From the NCBI RefSeq assembly GCF_001552375.1, contig NZ_BCRB01000039.1, positions 1 through 33,575 on the forward strand: DNA of 33,575 nt. The letters run 5' to 3'. Below the pieces are notes generated by a model. It ran no database searches. It saw only the letters and a list, made by a program, of their open reading frames with translations, and had not been told where the DNA came from. This document shows positions 26,078 to 32,963 of this stretch, one piece after another. This DNA is from Cellulomonas iranensis NBRC 101100 = JCM 18110 (lineage in GTDB: Bacteria; Actinomycetota; Actinomycetes; Actinomycetales; Cellulomonadaceae). A program made the position numbers and the translations under genes. Position 1 is the first letter of the stretch. Each line of letters starts with the position of its first letter.

Positions 26078-26103
26078 ACGCTACTACGCGGTGAGGAGTA
26101 GCG
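26078..26103 (-). promoter_or_regulatory. dyad operator over the -10 box of ABC system 2
   Basis: Inverted repeat CGCTACT (26079-26085) / AGTAGCG (26097-26103) with an 11-nt spacer. The minus-strand -10 candidate TAGCGT (26083 to 26078) overlaps one arm. The implied start near 26071 gives a leader of about 70 nt before GTG 26001. The dyad looks like a regulator site, but no regulator gene is adjacent. Confidence 0.5.
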
Positions 26104-26189
26104 GGCCCGAATCGGCGACCGGATCCGCCGCGGTCGTGCACGGGGCTCCGCCGCGAGGCGAGCGCCCTCGGGTCGGTGGTCCGGGGCCG

Positions 26190-27431
26190 TCAGCCCGCCG
26201 GCGGTGCCGCGACGGCCACCGCGAACGCGGGTGCGGCGAGGCCGCGCTCGGCGAAGGCCGCGGCCACCGCGCCGGCGACCCCGGCGACGTCGTCCGCCCC
26301 GACCAGCGCGATCGCCGAGCCGCCGAACCCGCCGCCCGTCATGCGCGCGCCCCGTGCGCCCGCGGCGCGGGCCGCGTCGACCGCGACGTCGAGCTCGCGG
26401 CACGACACCGCGTAGTCGTCGCGCAGCGACGCGTGCGACGCGTCCATGAGCGGGCCCACGGCCTCGACGGCGTCGGCGTCGAGCGCCGCGACGAACGCCG
26501 TCACGCGCGCGATCTCGGAGACCACGTGCCGCACGCGCGGCACCAGCGCCTCACCGTCGGGCGTCGCGGCGAGCGCCTCGAGCGCCCACGCGTCGCCGCG
26601 CGGGTCGTCCGCGACGTCCCGCAGCGAGCCGACGCCGAGGCGGCGCGCGGCCTCCTCGCACGCGGCCCGCCGCTGCGCGTACTCGCCGTCGACGTGCGAG
26701 TGCTCGGCGCGCGTGTCCACCACGAGCAGGGCCAGCCCGTGCGCCGCGAGGTCGAACGGCACGTGCCGCACGGCGCCGTCGCGGCAGTCGAGCAGCAGCG
26801 CGTGGCCCGCGCGCGCCCGCAGCGACGCGGCCTGGTCCATGCCGCCGGTCGGGGCGCCGGCCATCTCGTTCTCGGCGCGCACGCACACCGCGGCGAGGGT
26901 CGCGCGGCCCGCGTCGTCGGTCGCCGCACCGGCGGCGTCCACCGTCCCGGCCAGGCCCAGGCCGTGCAGCGCGTCGAGCGCGACCGCCACCGACGCCTCG
27001 AGCGCGGCGGACGACGACAGGCCCGCGCCGAACGGCACGCACGAGTCGATCGCGAGGTCGAACCCGCCCACGGCGTGGCCCGCCTCGCGCAGCGCCCACG
27101 CGACGCCCACGACGTACGCGGCCCAGCCGCCGACCGCGCCCGGTGCCGCGTCGGCCAGGCGCACCTCGCGCACGCCCGAGGGCTCCTGCGCCGAGACCAG
27201 GCGCACGACGTCGTCGTCGCGCCGCGCGACTGCGGCGTAGGTGCGGTGCGGCAGCGCGATCGGCAGCGCCAGGCCGCCGTTGTAGTCCGTGTGCTCGCCG
27301 ATGAGGTTGACGCGCCCCGGCGCCGACCACACGCCCTCGGGAGCGGCGCCGTAGGTCGCGACGAACAGGTCGCGCGCGCGTCGCTCACCCTCGGTGCGGT
27401 CCCACGCGGGGGTCCAGACGGGTGTCGTCAT
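26190..27431 (-). CDS. galK: galactokinase
   Basis: Phosphorylates galactose to galactose-1-phosphate with ATP, the first Leloir step. The 413-aa GHMP kinase has the galactokinase signature GRVNLIGEHTDYNGGLALPIA, the ATP loop GAGLSSSAALE and the C-terminal RMTGGGFGGSAIAL. ATG 27431 has CGGAG upstream and matches the expected family N-terminus. An in-frame GTG at 27521 that overlaps the galT stop (GTGA) and has its own AGGAG site would add 30 low-complexity residues rich in Pro, Ala and Thr. It follows galT in one operon. Confidence 0.95.
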   Translation of the reverse strand: MTTPVWTPAWDRTEGERRARDLFVATYGAAPEGVWSAPGRVNLIGEHTDYNGGLALPIALPHRTYAAVARRDDDVVRLVSAQEPSGVREVRLADAAPGAVGGWAAYVVGVAWALREAGHAVGGFDLAIDSCVPFGAGLSSSAALEASVAVALDALHGLGLAGTVDAAGAATDDAGRATLAAVCVRAENEMAGAPTGGMDQAASLRARAGHALLLDCRDGAVRHVPFDLAAHGLALLVVDTRAEHSHVDGEYAQRRAACEEAARRLGVGSLRDVADDPRGDAWALEALAATPDGEALVPRVRHVVSEIARVTAFVAALDADAVEAVGPLMDASHASLRDDYAVSCRELDVAVDAARAAGARGARMTGGGFGGSAIALVGADDVAGVAGAVAAAFAERGLAAPAFAVAVAAPPAG

Positions 27432-27471
27432 GTCGTGCTCCGGGGCTGTCGCGTCGGTCGGGGCGGGCGTG

Positions 27472-27495
27472 GTGGCAGGGGTCGTGGCAGGGGTC
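27472..27495. repeat. 12-bp perfect tandem repeat between galT and galK
   Basis: GTGGCAGGGGTC occurs twice without a gap. On the minus strand in the galK frame it would encode a repeated Thr-Pro-Ala-Thr unit in the possible N-terminal extension of galactokinase. A copy-number change would keep the frame. Confidence 0.8.
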
Positions 27496-27517
27496 CGGGC
27501 GGCGTCGCCCGCCGGGC

Positions 27518-28741
27518 TCACGCGAGCTCCTGCAGGCGGCGCGCGATGCGCTCGGGGGTCGTGTCGCTGATCCACGAGGCCATGGCCGACTCGACGCCAG
27601 CCAGGTACTTGAGCTTGCCCGGCGCGCGCAGCACCGAGAACACCTGCAGGTGCAGGCGCGACACGTCGCGGCCCTCGCGCACGGGCGCCTGGTGCCAGCC
27701 GCTGATGTACGGCAGCGGGATCGCGCCCCCGTCGCCGTCGACGAAGAACTGGTCGAGCCGGCGCAGCAGCGTGAGGTAGGTCGTCGCGAGGTCGGCCTTC
27801 TCGGCGTCCGTCAGCGCGGGCAGGTCGGGCACGTCGCGGCGCGGCGCGAGGTGCACCTCGACGGGCCAGCGCGCGGCGTACGGCACGTACGCGACCCAGT
27901 GCTCGGACTCCAGCACGACGCGCTCGCGGTGCCGCAGCTCGGCGTCGAGCACGTCGCGCAGCAGCACGCGGCCCGTCGCGTCGTGGTGCGCGCGCGCCTG
28001 GCGCAGCATCGCGCGGGTCTTCGGCGTGACGTAGGGGAACGCGTAGATCTGCCCGTGCGGGTGGTGCAGCGTGACGCCGATCTCCTTGCCGCGGTTCTCG
28101 AAGCAGAAGATCTGCTCGACGCCCGGCAGCGCGGACAGCTCGCGCGTGCGGTCGGTCCAGGCCTCGACGATCGTGCGCATGCGGCGCGGGCTCACGGTGG
28201 CGAGCGAGGCGGTCGGGTCGGACGAGAAGCAGATGACCTCGCAGCGGCCGTTCGCCGGCCGGCGCTGCCACAGCGGCTCGCCGTCGACGAGCTCGGTCGC
28301 GTCGTCGACGCCGGGGACGGCCATGAGCGAGGGGAACCGGTTCTCGAACACGACGACGTCGTAGTCGGTGTCGGGGATCTCGCCGTCCTGGTACGTCGCG
28401 CCGGGCTTGGCGGGGGCGAGCGGGTTCGCGTCGGCCGGGGGCAGGAACGTGCGGTTCATGCGGTGCGCGGCCATGGGGATCCACTCGCCCGTGAGCGGGT
28501 CCAGCCGCAGCTCGGGGCCGGTGACGGGGTGCGCGACGCCGTCCGCGTCGACGACCGGTGCGAACCGGTCCGGCAGCGGGCGCGGGTCGTCGAGGCGTCG
28601 CGTCGCGGCGCCCGAGACGTACGGCTCGGAGTCGTCGAAGTAGAGGAGCTCGCGGCCGTCGGCCAGGCGGGTGGACGTGCGGCGCACGCGCGCGGCGAGG
28701 TCGGGCGCGGTGCTGTCCGAGGGGCTGTCGGGGGTGCTCAC
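27518..28741 (-). CDS. galT: galactose-1-phosphate uridylyltransferase
   Basis: Transfers UMP from UDP-glucose to galactose-1-phosphate, the second Leloir step. The 407-aa protein has the nucleophile motif HHPHGQIYAFP (HPHGQ, the catalytic His-x-His pair), the NRFPSL segment and the C-terminal LHLQVFS. GTG 28741 overlaps the regulator stop by 4 bp (GTGA), coupling the two. No epimerase (galE) gene is present here, so it must be elsewhere. Confidence 0.95.
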   Translation of the reverse strand: MSTPDSPSDSTAPDLAARVRRTSTRLADGRELLYFDDSEPYVSGAATRRLDDPRPLPDRFAPVVDADGVAHPVTGPELRLDPLTGEWIPMAAHRMNRTFLPPADANPLAPAKPGATYQDGEIPDTDYDVVVFENRFPSLMAVPGVDDATELVDGEPLWQRRPANGRCEVICFSSDPTASLATVSPRRMRTIVEAWTDRTRELSALPGVEQIFCFENRGKEIGVTLHHPHGQIYAFPYVTPKTRAMLRQARAHHDATGRVLLRDVLDAELRHRERVVLESEHWVAYVPYAARWPVEVHLAPRRDVPDLPALTDAEKADLATTYLTLLRRLDQFFVDGDGGAIPLPYISGWHQAPVREGRDVSRLHLQVFSVLRAPGKLKYLAGVESAMASWISDTTPERIARRLQELA

Positions 28742-29541
28742 GGGGCGTCTCCGGTGACGGGTGCGGGGGTTGCGAGGATCAGCCGGTCGACGGCGGCCTC
28801 GAGGTGGGTGCGGGCGTCGGCGGACAGCCCGGTGTCGACGACGAGCGTGTCGATCTCGTCGAACCCGCAGATGCGGGCGAGACCGACGGTGCCCCACTTG
28901 GTGTGGTCGGCGAGCACGGTCGTCGCGGCCGCGCAGCGCACGAGCGCGCGGTCGGTCGCGGCCTCGGCGAGGTTGGGGGTCGTGGGTCCGTCGGTGTCCA
29001 GGCCGTGCACGCCGAGGAACGCGCGGTCGACGCGCAGGCTCGCGAGGGTCGCGTCGGCGACGGGCCCGACCAGCGCGTCGGAGGGCGTGCGGGTCCCGCC
29101 GGTGAGGACGACCTCGACGTCGTCGGCGCCGTGCAGGACGTCGGCGACCCGCAGGCCGTTGGTGACGACGGTGAGGGGCCGCAGCGCGGGGTCGGCGGCG
29201 ATCATCGAGGCGAGCAGCCACGTCGTCGACCCCGCCGACAGCGCGAGCGACTGGCCGGGCTCGACGTCGGCGAGCGCCGCCCGCGCGACGCCGGCCTTCT
29301 CGGCGGACGCCCACGTGCGCTTGGCCTCGAAGCCGGGCTCGTCGGTCGAGCGCGCGGGCGTCTCGGGGGCGACCGCGCCGCCGTGCACGCGCCGGACGAG
29401 TCCGGCACCCGCGAGCTCGGCGATGTCGCGCCGCACGGTCATGTCGGAGACGTCGAGCGCCGCGACGAGGTCGGCGACGCGCACGGCCCCGTGCGCACGG
29501 ACCTCGGCGAGGATGCGCTCCTGCCTCTGCGTCGCGAGCAT
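28738..29541 (-). CDS. DeoR/GlpR-family transcriptional regulator
   Basis: A 267-aa DeoR-type repressor: N-terminal HTH (QRQERILAEVRAHGAVRVADLVAALDVSDMTVRRD then IAEL), the family-typical GLVRRVHGGA link, then the DeoR C-terminal sugar-phosphate sensor with LSAGSTTW, VTNGLRVADVL and TGGTRTPSDALVGP. It leads the galT-galK operon, so it probably senses a galactose-derived sugar phosphate and represses its own operon. ATG 29541 is chosen because TTGGTT, a 17-nt spacer, GATACT and a 6-nt gap precede it, an excellent leaderless promoter; ATGs slightly upstream would fall inside the promoter. Confidence 0.93.
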   Translation of the reverse strand: MLATQRQERILAEVRAHGAVRVADLVAALDVSDMTVRRDIAELAGAGLVRRVHGGAVAPETPARSTDEPGFEAKRTWASAEKAGVARAALADVEPGQSLALSAGSTTWLLASMIAADPALRPLTVVTNGLRVADVLHGADDVEVVLTGGTRTPSDALVGPVADATLASLRVDRAFLGVHGLDTDGPTTPNLAEAATDRALVRCAAATTVLADHTKWGTVGLARICGFDEIDTLVVDTGLSADARTHLEAAVDRLILATPAPVTGDAP

Positions 29542-29547
29542 GTGAAC

Positions 29548-29578
29548 AGTATCCATCACGCCCGAACAAAAACCAACA
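29548..29578 (-). promoter_or_regulatory. gal operon promoter and candidate DeoR operator
   Basis: On the minus strand, -35 TTGGTT (29576 to 29571) and -10 GATACT (29553 to 29548) are 17 nt apart, and 6 nt separate the -10 from the start codon. The plus strand at 29564-29578 is an A-rich GAACAAAAACCAACA, unlike anything nearby and similar to DeoR-family sites. GAACA recurs at 29544-29548, 20 bp away, about two helical turns. Confidence 0.65.
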
Positions 29579-29623
29579 GCCCGGGGGTCTGTGACCCACC
29601 GTCGGCAGGCCCCTCCACGCCCG

Positions 29624-29675
29624 AGTGCGGGGTTCTGCCGGTCCGCGGCGTCGAGAACCGGCAGAACCCCGCACT
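29624..29675 (-). terminator. 19-bp perfect inverted repeat after mrp
   Basis: Arms 29624-29642 and 29657-29675 are perfect complements around a 14-nt loop. The element sits about 46 nt past the mrp stop and about 80 nt upstream of the gal promoter. It can act as the mrp terminator, but its stem and loop are longer than those of the other hairpins here. Confidence 0.6.
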
Positions 29676-29721
29676 GACGGGCGCGACCGGGAGAGGCCGG
29701 ACGGGGGAGACGCCCCGGCGG

Positions 29722-30888
29722 TCAGCGGCCGACGGGGGACAGGCCCAACGAACGGCCCGCGAGGTTGCGCGGGCGTCCCGCGAGACCCCGCGCCACCTCA
29801 CGCAGCGCCACGGCCCCCGGCGAGTCGGGCGCCGTCAGCACCACGGGCGTGCCCCCGTCACCGGCCTCGCGCAGCCGCACGTCGATCGGGACCTGCCCCA
29901 GCACGGGCACGTCCGAGCCGATCAGGCGCGTGAGGTTGGCCGCTACCCGCTCGCCGCCGCCCGCGCCGAACAGCTCCAGGCGCGAGCCGTCGGGCTGCTC
30001 GAGCCACGCCATGTTCTCGACGACGCCCACGACGCGCTGCCGGGTCTGCACCGCGACCGACCCCGCGCGCTCGGCGACCTCGGCGGCCGCCACCTGCGGC
30101 GTCGTCACCACGACGATCTCCGAGCCCGGCAGCAGCTGCGCCACCGAGATCGCGATGTCGCCCGTCCCCGGCGGCAGGTCCAGCAGCAGCACGTCCAGGT
30201 CGCCCCAGAACACGTCGGCCAGGAACTGCTGCAGCGCGCGGTGCAGCATCGGACCGCGCCACACCACGGGCTGCCCGACCGGCACGAACATGCCGATCGA
30301 CACGACCTTCACGCCGTGCGCCTCGGGCGGCAGCAGCATGTCGTCGACCTTCGTCGGCGGGCGGTCGACGCCCAGCATCCGCGGGATCGAGAAGCCGTAG
30401 ATGTCGGCGTCGACCACGCCCACGCGCAACCCGTCCGCCGCCATCGCGACCGCGAGGTTCGCCGTCACCGACGACTTGCCGACGCCGCCCTTGCCCGACG
30501 CGACGGCGATCACCTTCGTCAGCGAACCCGGCTGCGCGAACGGGATCTGCGGCTCGGCGTCCGTGCCGCGCAGCATCGTGCGCAGCGCGCTGCGCTGCTC
30601 GGCCGTCATGACGCCCAGGTCGACCCGCACGCCCACGACGCCGTCGAGCGGCGCGACCGCGGCCGTGACGTCGCGCGTCAGCGTGTCCTTGAGCGGGCAG
30701 CCCGGCGTCGTGAGGTCCAGCCCGACGACGACGAACGTGCCCCCGTCGCGCGGCTCGAGGTCGACCGACCGGATCATCCCCAGCTCGGTGACCGGGCGGT
30801 GGATCTCCGGGTCCTGCACGCCGGCGAGCGCGGTGCGCACGGCGTCGAGCAGCGGGTCGGCGGGGGAGGAGTCGTCGAGGGGCGGCAC
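29722..30888 (-). CDS. mrp: Mrp/ApbC-family P-loop ATPase (Fe-S carrier family)
   Basis: A 388-aa cytosolic protein. Residues about 10-95 are a MIP18/DUF59 domain with conserved Cys in TTPGCPLKD. The ParA/MinD-like NTPase domain follows, with Walker A ASGKGGVGKSS (about 130-140), DADIYGFSIPRMLG and LLLDLPPGTGD. Mrp proteins are linked to iron-sulfur cluster delivery. The C-terminal CxxC of E. coli ApbC and Nbp35 is absent: the expected place reads VENMAWLEQPDGSRLELFGAGGG. GTG 30888 lies 6 nt after TACGAT (30900 to 30895), so translation is probably leaderless. Confidence 0.92.
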   Translation of the reverse strand: MPPLDDSSPADPLLDAVRTALAGVQDPEIHRPVTELGMIRSVDLEPRDGGTFVVVGLDLTTPGCPLKDTLTRDVTAAVAPLDGVVGVRVDLGVMTAEQRSALRTMLRGTDAEPQIPFAQPGSLTKVIAVASGKGGVGKSSVTANLAVAMAADGLRVGVVDADIYGFSIPRMLGVDRPPTKVDDMLLPPEAHGVKVVSIGMFVPVGQPVVWRGPMLHRALQQFLADVFWGDLDVLLLDLPPGTGDIAISVAQLLPGSEIVVVTTPQVAAAEVAERAGSVAVQTRQRVVGVVENMAWLEQPDGSRLELFGAGGGERVAANLTRLIGSDVPVLGQVPIDVRLREAGDGGTPVVLTAPDSPGAVALREVARGLAGRPRNLAGRSLGLSPVGR

Positions 30889-30894
30889 GCGACC

Positions 30895-30900
30895 ATCGTA
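30895..30900 (-). promoter_or_regulatory. -10 box of mrp
   Basis: Reads TACGAT on the minus strand and ends 6 nt before GTG 30888, implying a leaderless mRNA. Confidence 0.45.
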
Positions 30901-30939
30901 GGTCGGGCGGACGGGCGGTCCGCGGGCCGTGGGGCCCGC

Positions 30940-31488
30940 TCAGCGCTCGGGCGCGCCCCGCCGGCCCGGGTCCGGCGCCCGGTGCTCGTCGCCCACGTCC
31001 TCGTGCCCCGCGTTCTCCGCCTGCAGGTCCTCGAGCAGGTTGCGCAGCTCCGAGCGCACGAAGTCGCGCGTCGCGACCTCCGACAGCGCGATGCGCAGCG
31101 ACGCCATCTCACGCGCCAGGAACTCGGTGTCGGCGAGGTTGCGCTCGGCGCGCTGCCGGTCCTGCTCGGCCTGCACGCGGTCGCGGTCCGCCTGCCGGTT
31201 CTGCGCGAGCAGGATCAGCGGGGCCGCGTACGACGCCTGCAGCGACAGCATGAGCGTGAGCGCCGTGAACCCGTTCGACGCCTGGTCGAACCGCAGCTCG
31301 CGCGGGCCCCACGTGTTCCACGCGAGCCACACGACGCAGAACACCGTGAGCCACACGATGAACCGCGGCGTGCCCAGGAACCGGGCGATCGACTCGGAGA
31401 TCCGGCCCGACGCGTCCTCGTCCCGCGTGCCGCCCCGCGACAGCAACGACAGGCCGCGCGTGCGCGGCTGGTCCAGGCGCTCAGCCAC
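30940..31488 (-). CDS. DUF1003 membrane protein
   Basis: A 182-aa protein of the DUF1003 family. A soluble N-terminus (ISESIARFLGTPRFI) leads into two TM helices around residues 43-62 and 72-95, with the family pattern NTWGPRELRFD...F.ALTLMLSLQASYAAPLILLAQNRQ. A charged coiled-coil tail follows (RDRVQAEQDRQRAERN and on). Function is unknown. GTG 31488 overlaps the upstream MgtE-like gene by 8 bp. DUF1003 and MgtE_N/CBS genes next to mrp recur in actinobacteria; as I recall, the Mycobacterium tuberculosis Rv1229c-Rv1232c region is arranged this way. Confidence 0.9.
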   Translation of the reverse strand: MAERLDQPRTRGLSLLSRGGTRDEDASGRISESIARFLGTPRFIVWLTVFCVVWLAWNTWGPRELRFDQASNGFTALTLMLSLQASYAAPLILLAQNRQADRDRVQAEQDRQRAERNLADTEFLAREMASLRIALSEVATRDFVRSELRNLLEDLQAENAGHEDVGDEHRAPDPGRRGAPER

Positions 31489-32794
31489 GGGTCACCCCCG
31501 GCGGCCCGCTGCGCACCACGGGCGTGGGACGCGTCGGCGGCCCCGCGTGCACGTCGTCGGTCTCGCGCCAGTCGTCCGGCAGCAGGTGGTCCAGCACGTC
31601 GTCGACCGACACCGCGCCCAGCAGGCGGCGCTGCTCGTCGACCACCGGCAGCGCGAGCAGGTTGTACGTCGCGAGCTGGCGCGTCACCGACAGCAGCGGC
31701 GCGTCGACCGCGACCGGCTCGAGGTCGGTGTCGACGATCTGCCCGATCGACTCGTGCGGGGGCTCGCGCAGCATGCGCTGCAGGTGCACGACGCCGATGT
31801 AGCGCCCCGTGGGCGTCTCGAGCGGCGGCCGCGCGACGAACACGAGCGACGCGAGCGCGGGCGTCAGGTCCTGGCGCCGCACGTGCGCGAGCGCCGCCGC
31901 GATCGTCGTCTCGGGCCCGAGGATCACCGGCTCGGTCGTCATGAGACCACCGGCGGTGTTGTCCTCGTACGCCAGCAGGCGGCGCACGTCCTTGGCCTCC
32001 TCGGGCTCCATGAGCGCGAGGAGCTCGGCGGCCTGGTCGTCGGGCAGCTCGCCCAGCAGGTCGGCGGCGTCGTCGGGCTCCATGGCCTCGAGCACGTCGG
32101 CCGCGCGGCCTCGCTCGAGGTTGCCGAGGATCGCGACCTGGTCGTCCTCCGGGAGCTCCTCGAGCACGTCCGCGAGGCGCTCGTCGTCCAGCGCGGACGC
32201 GACCTCCAGGCGTCGGGTCGAGCCCATCTCGTGCAGCACGTCGGCGAGGTCGGCGGGCTTGAGGTCCTCGTACTGCGCGAGCAGCAGCTGCGCACCCTGC
32301 GCGGCCGACGGCCGACCCAGGCCCACGACGTCCTCGACCGGCACGAGCAGCGTCTCGCCGCGGCGGCGCAGCAGCCCGCCGCGCGGGTCGACGCGCCGCA
32401 CGAACACCTTGGTCACGAGCCAGTCGCCGTTGCGCTGCAGCTCGATCGCGACGTCCTCGACGCGGGCCTGCCCGGAGCCGTCGGCGAGCTCGACCGTGCG
32501 GTCCAGCAGCTCGCCCATGACGACCGTCTCGGACGCGCGCTGCTCGAACCGCCGCATGTTCAGCAGGCCCGTCGAGATGACCTGGCCCGCGTCGACCGCC
32601 GTGACGCGCGTGAGCGGCAGGAACACGCGTCTGCGCCCAGGGACCTCGACGACCAGCCCCACGGCGCGCGGCGCACCCGTGAGGCGCACGAGCACGACGA
32701 CGTCGCGCACCCGCCCCACCTCGTCCCCGATGGGGTCGAACACGGTGGTCCCGGCGAGGCGCGCGACGAACACCCGGGTCCCGACGCTGCTCAC
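31481..32794 (-). CDS. soluble MgtE_N/CBS-domain protein
   Basis: A 437-aa protein with a PRC-barrel-like N-terminal half (about 1-165), the superhelical MgtE N-terminal domain (about 170-275: LADVLHEMGSTRRLEVASAL, DVLEELPEDDQVAILGNL, DVLEAMEPDDAADLLGELPDD) and a CBS pair (about 280-405; AYEDNTAGGLMTTEPV to LLGAVSVDDVLDHL). MgtE uses the same cytosolic domains as a Mg2+ gate, but the five TM channel helices are absent, so it cannot transport by itself. GTG 32794 is 7 nt after TAGGCT on the minus strand. It overlaps the DUF1003 gene by 8 bp; the DUF1003 product may be its membrane partner. Confidence 0.9.
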   Translation of the reverse strand: MSSVGTRVFVARLAGTTVFDPIGDEVGRVRDVVVLVRLTGAPRAVGLVVEVPGRRRVFLPLTRVTAVDAGQVISTGLLNMRRFEQRASETVVMGELLDRTVELADGSGQARVEDVAIELQRNGDWLVTKVFVRRVDPRGGLLRRRGETLLVPVEDVVGLGRPSAAQGAQLLLAQYEDLKPADLADVLHEMGSTRRLEVASALDDERLADVLEELPEDDQVAILGNLERGRAADVLEAMEPDDAADLLGELPDDQAAELLALMEPEEAKDVRRLLAYEDNTAGGLMTTEPVILGPETTIAAALAHVRRQDLTPALASLVFVARPPLETPTGRYIGVVHLQRMLREPPHESIGQIVDTDLEPVAVDAPLLSVTRQLATYNLLALPVVDEQRRLLGAVSVDDVLDHLLPDDWRETDDVHAGPPTRPTPVVRSGPPGVTRG

Positions 32795-32801
32795 GGCCGT
32801 C

Positions 32802-32807
32802 AGCCTA
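32802..32807 (-). promoter_or_regulatory. -10 box of the MgtE_N/CBS gene
   Basis: Reads TAGGCT on the minus strand, 7 nt before GTG 32794. It is identical to the hexamer found before the ROK gene. Confidence 0.45.
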
Positions 32808-32963
32808 GACGCCGGACCCCCGCCCGGCCGGACGTGCCCCGGCGCGCGCGGTGGACGTCCCGCGTCCGCGGCGTGACGCCGGGCGACAGCGGGCCGGGCC
32901 GTGCGGCTGCCGCGTCCGGCCCGCTCCCTGGCGGCTCCCAGACTCGTGCGGGAGGATCACCCC

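Noticed and set aside
28558..31944. 1128-codon open frame antisense to galT, deoR, mrp and neighbours
   Set aside because: It crosses five well-supported minus-strand genes and their promoters and has no recognisable domain.
31481..32794. Magnesium transporter MgtE
   Set aside because: Only the cytosolic MgtE_N and CBS parts are present; no membrane helices occur in the 437 residues.
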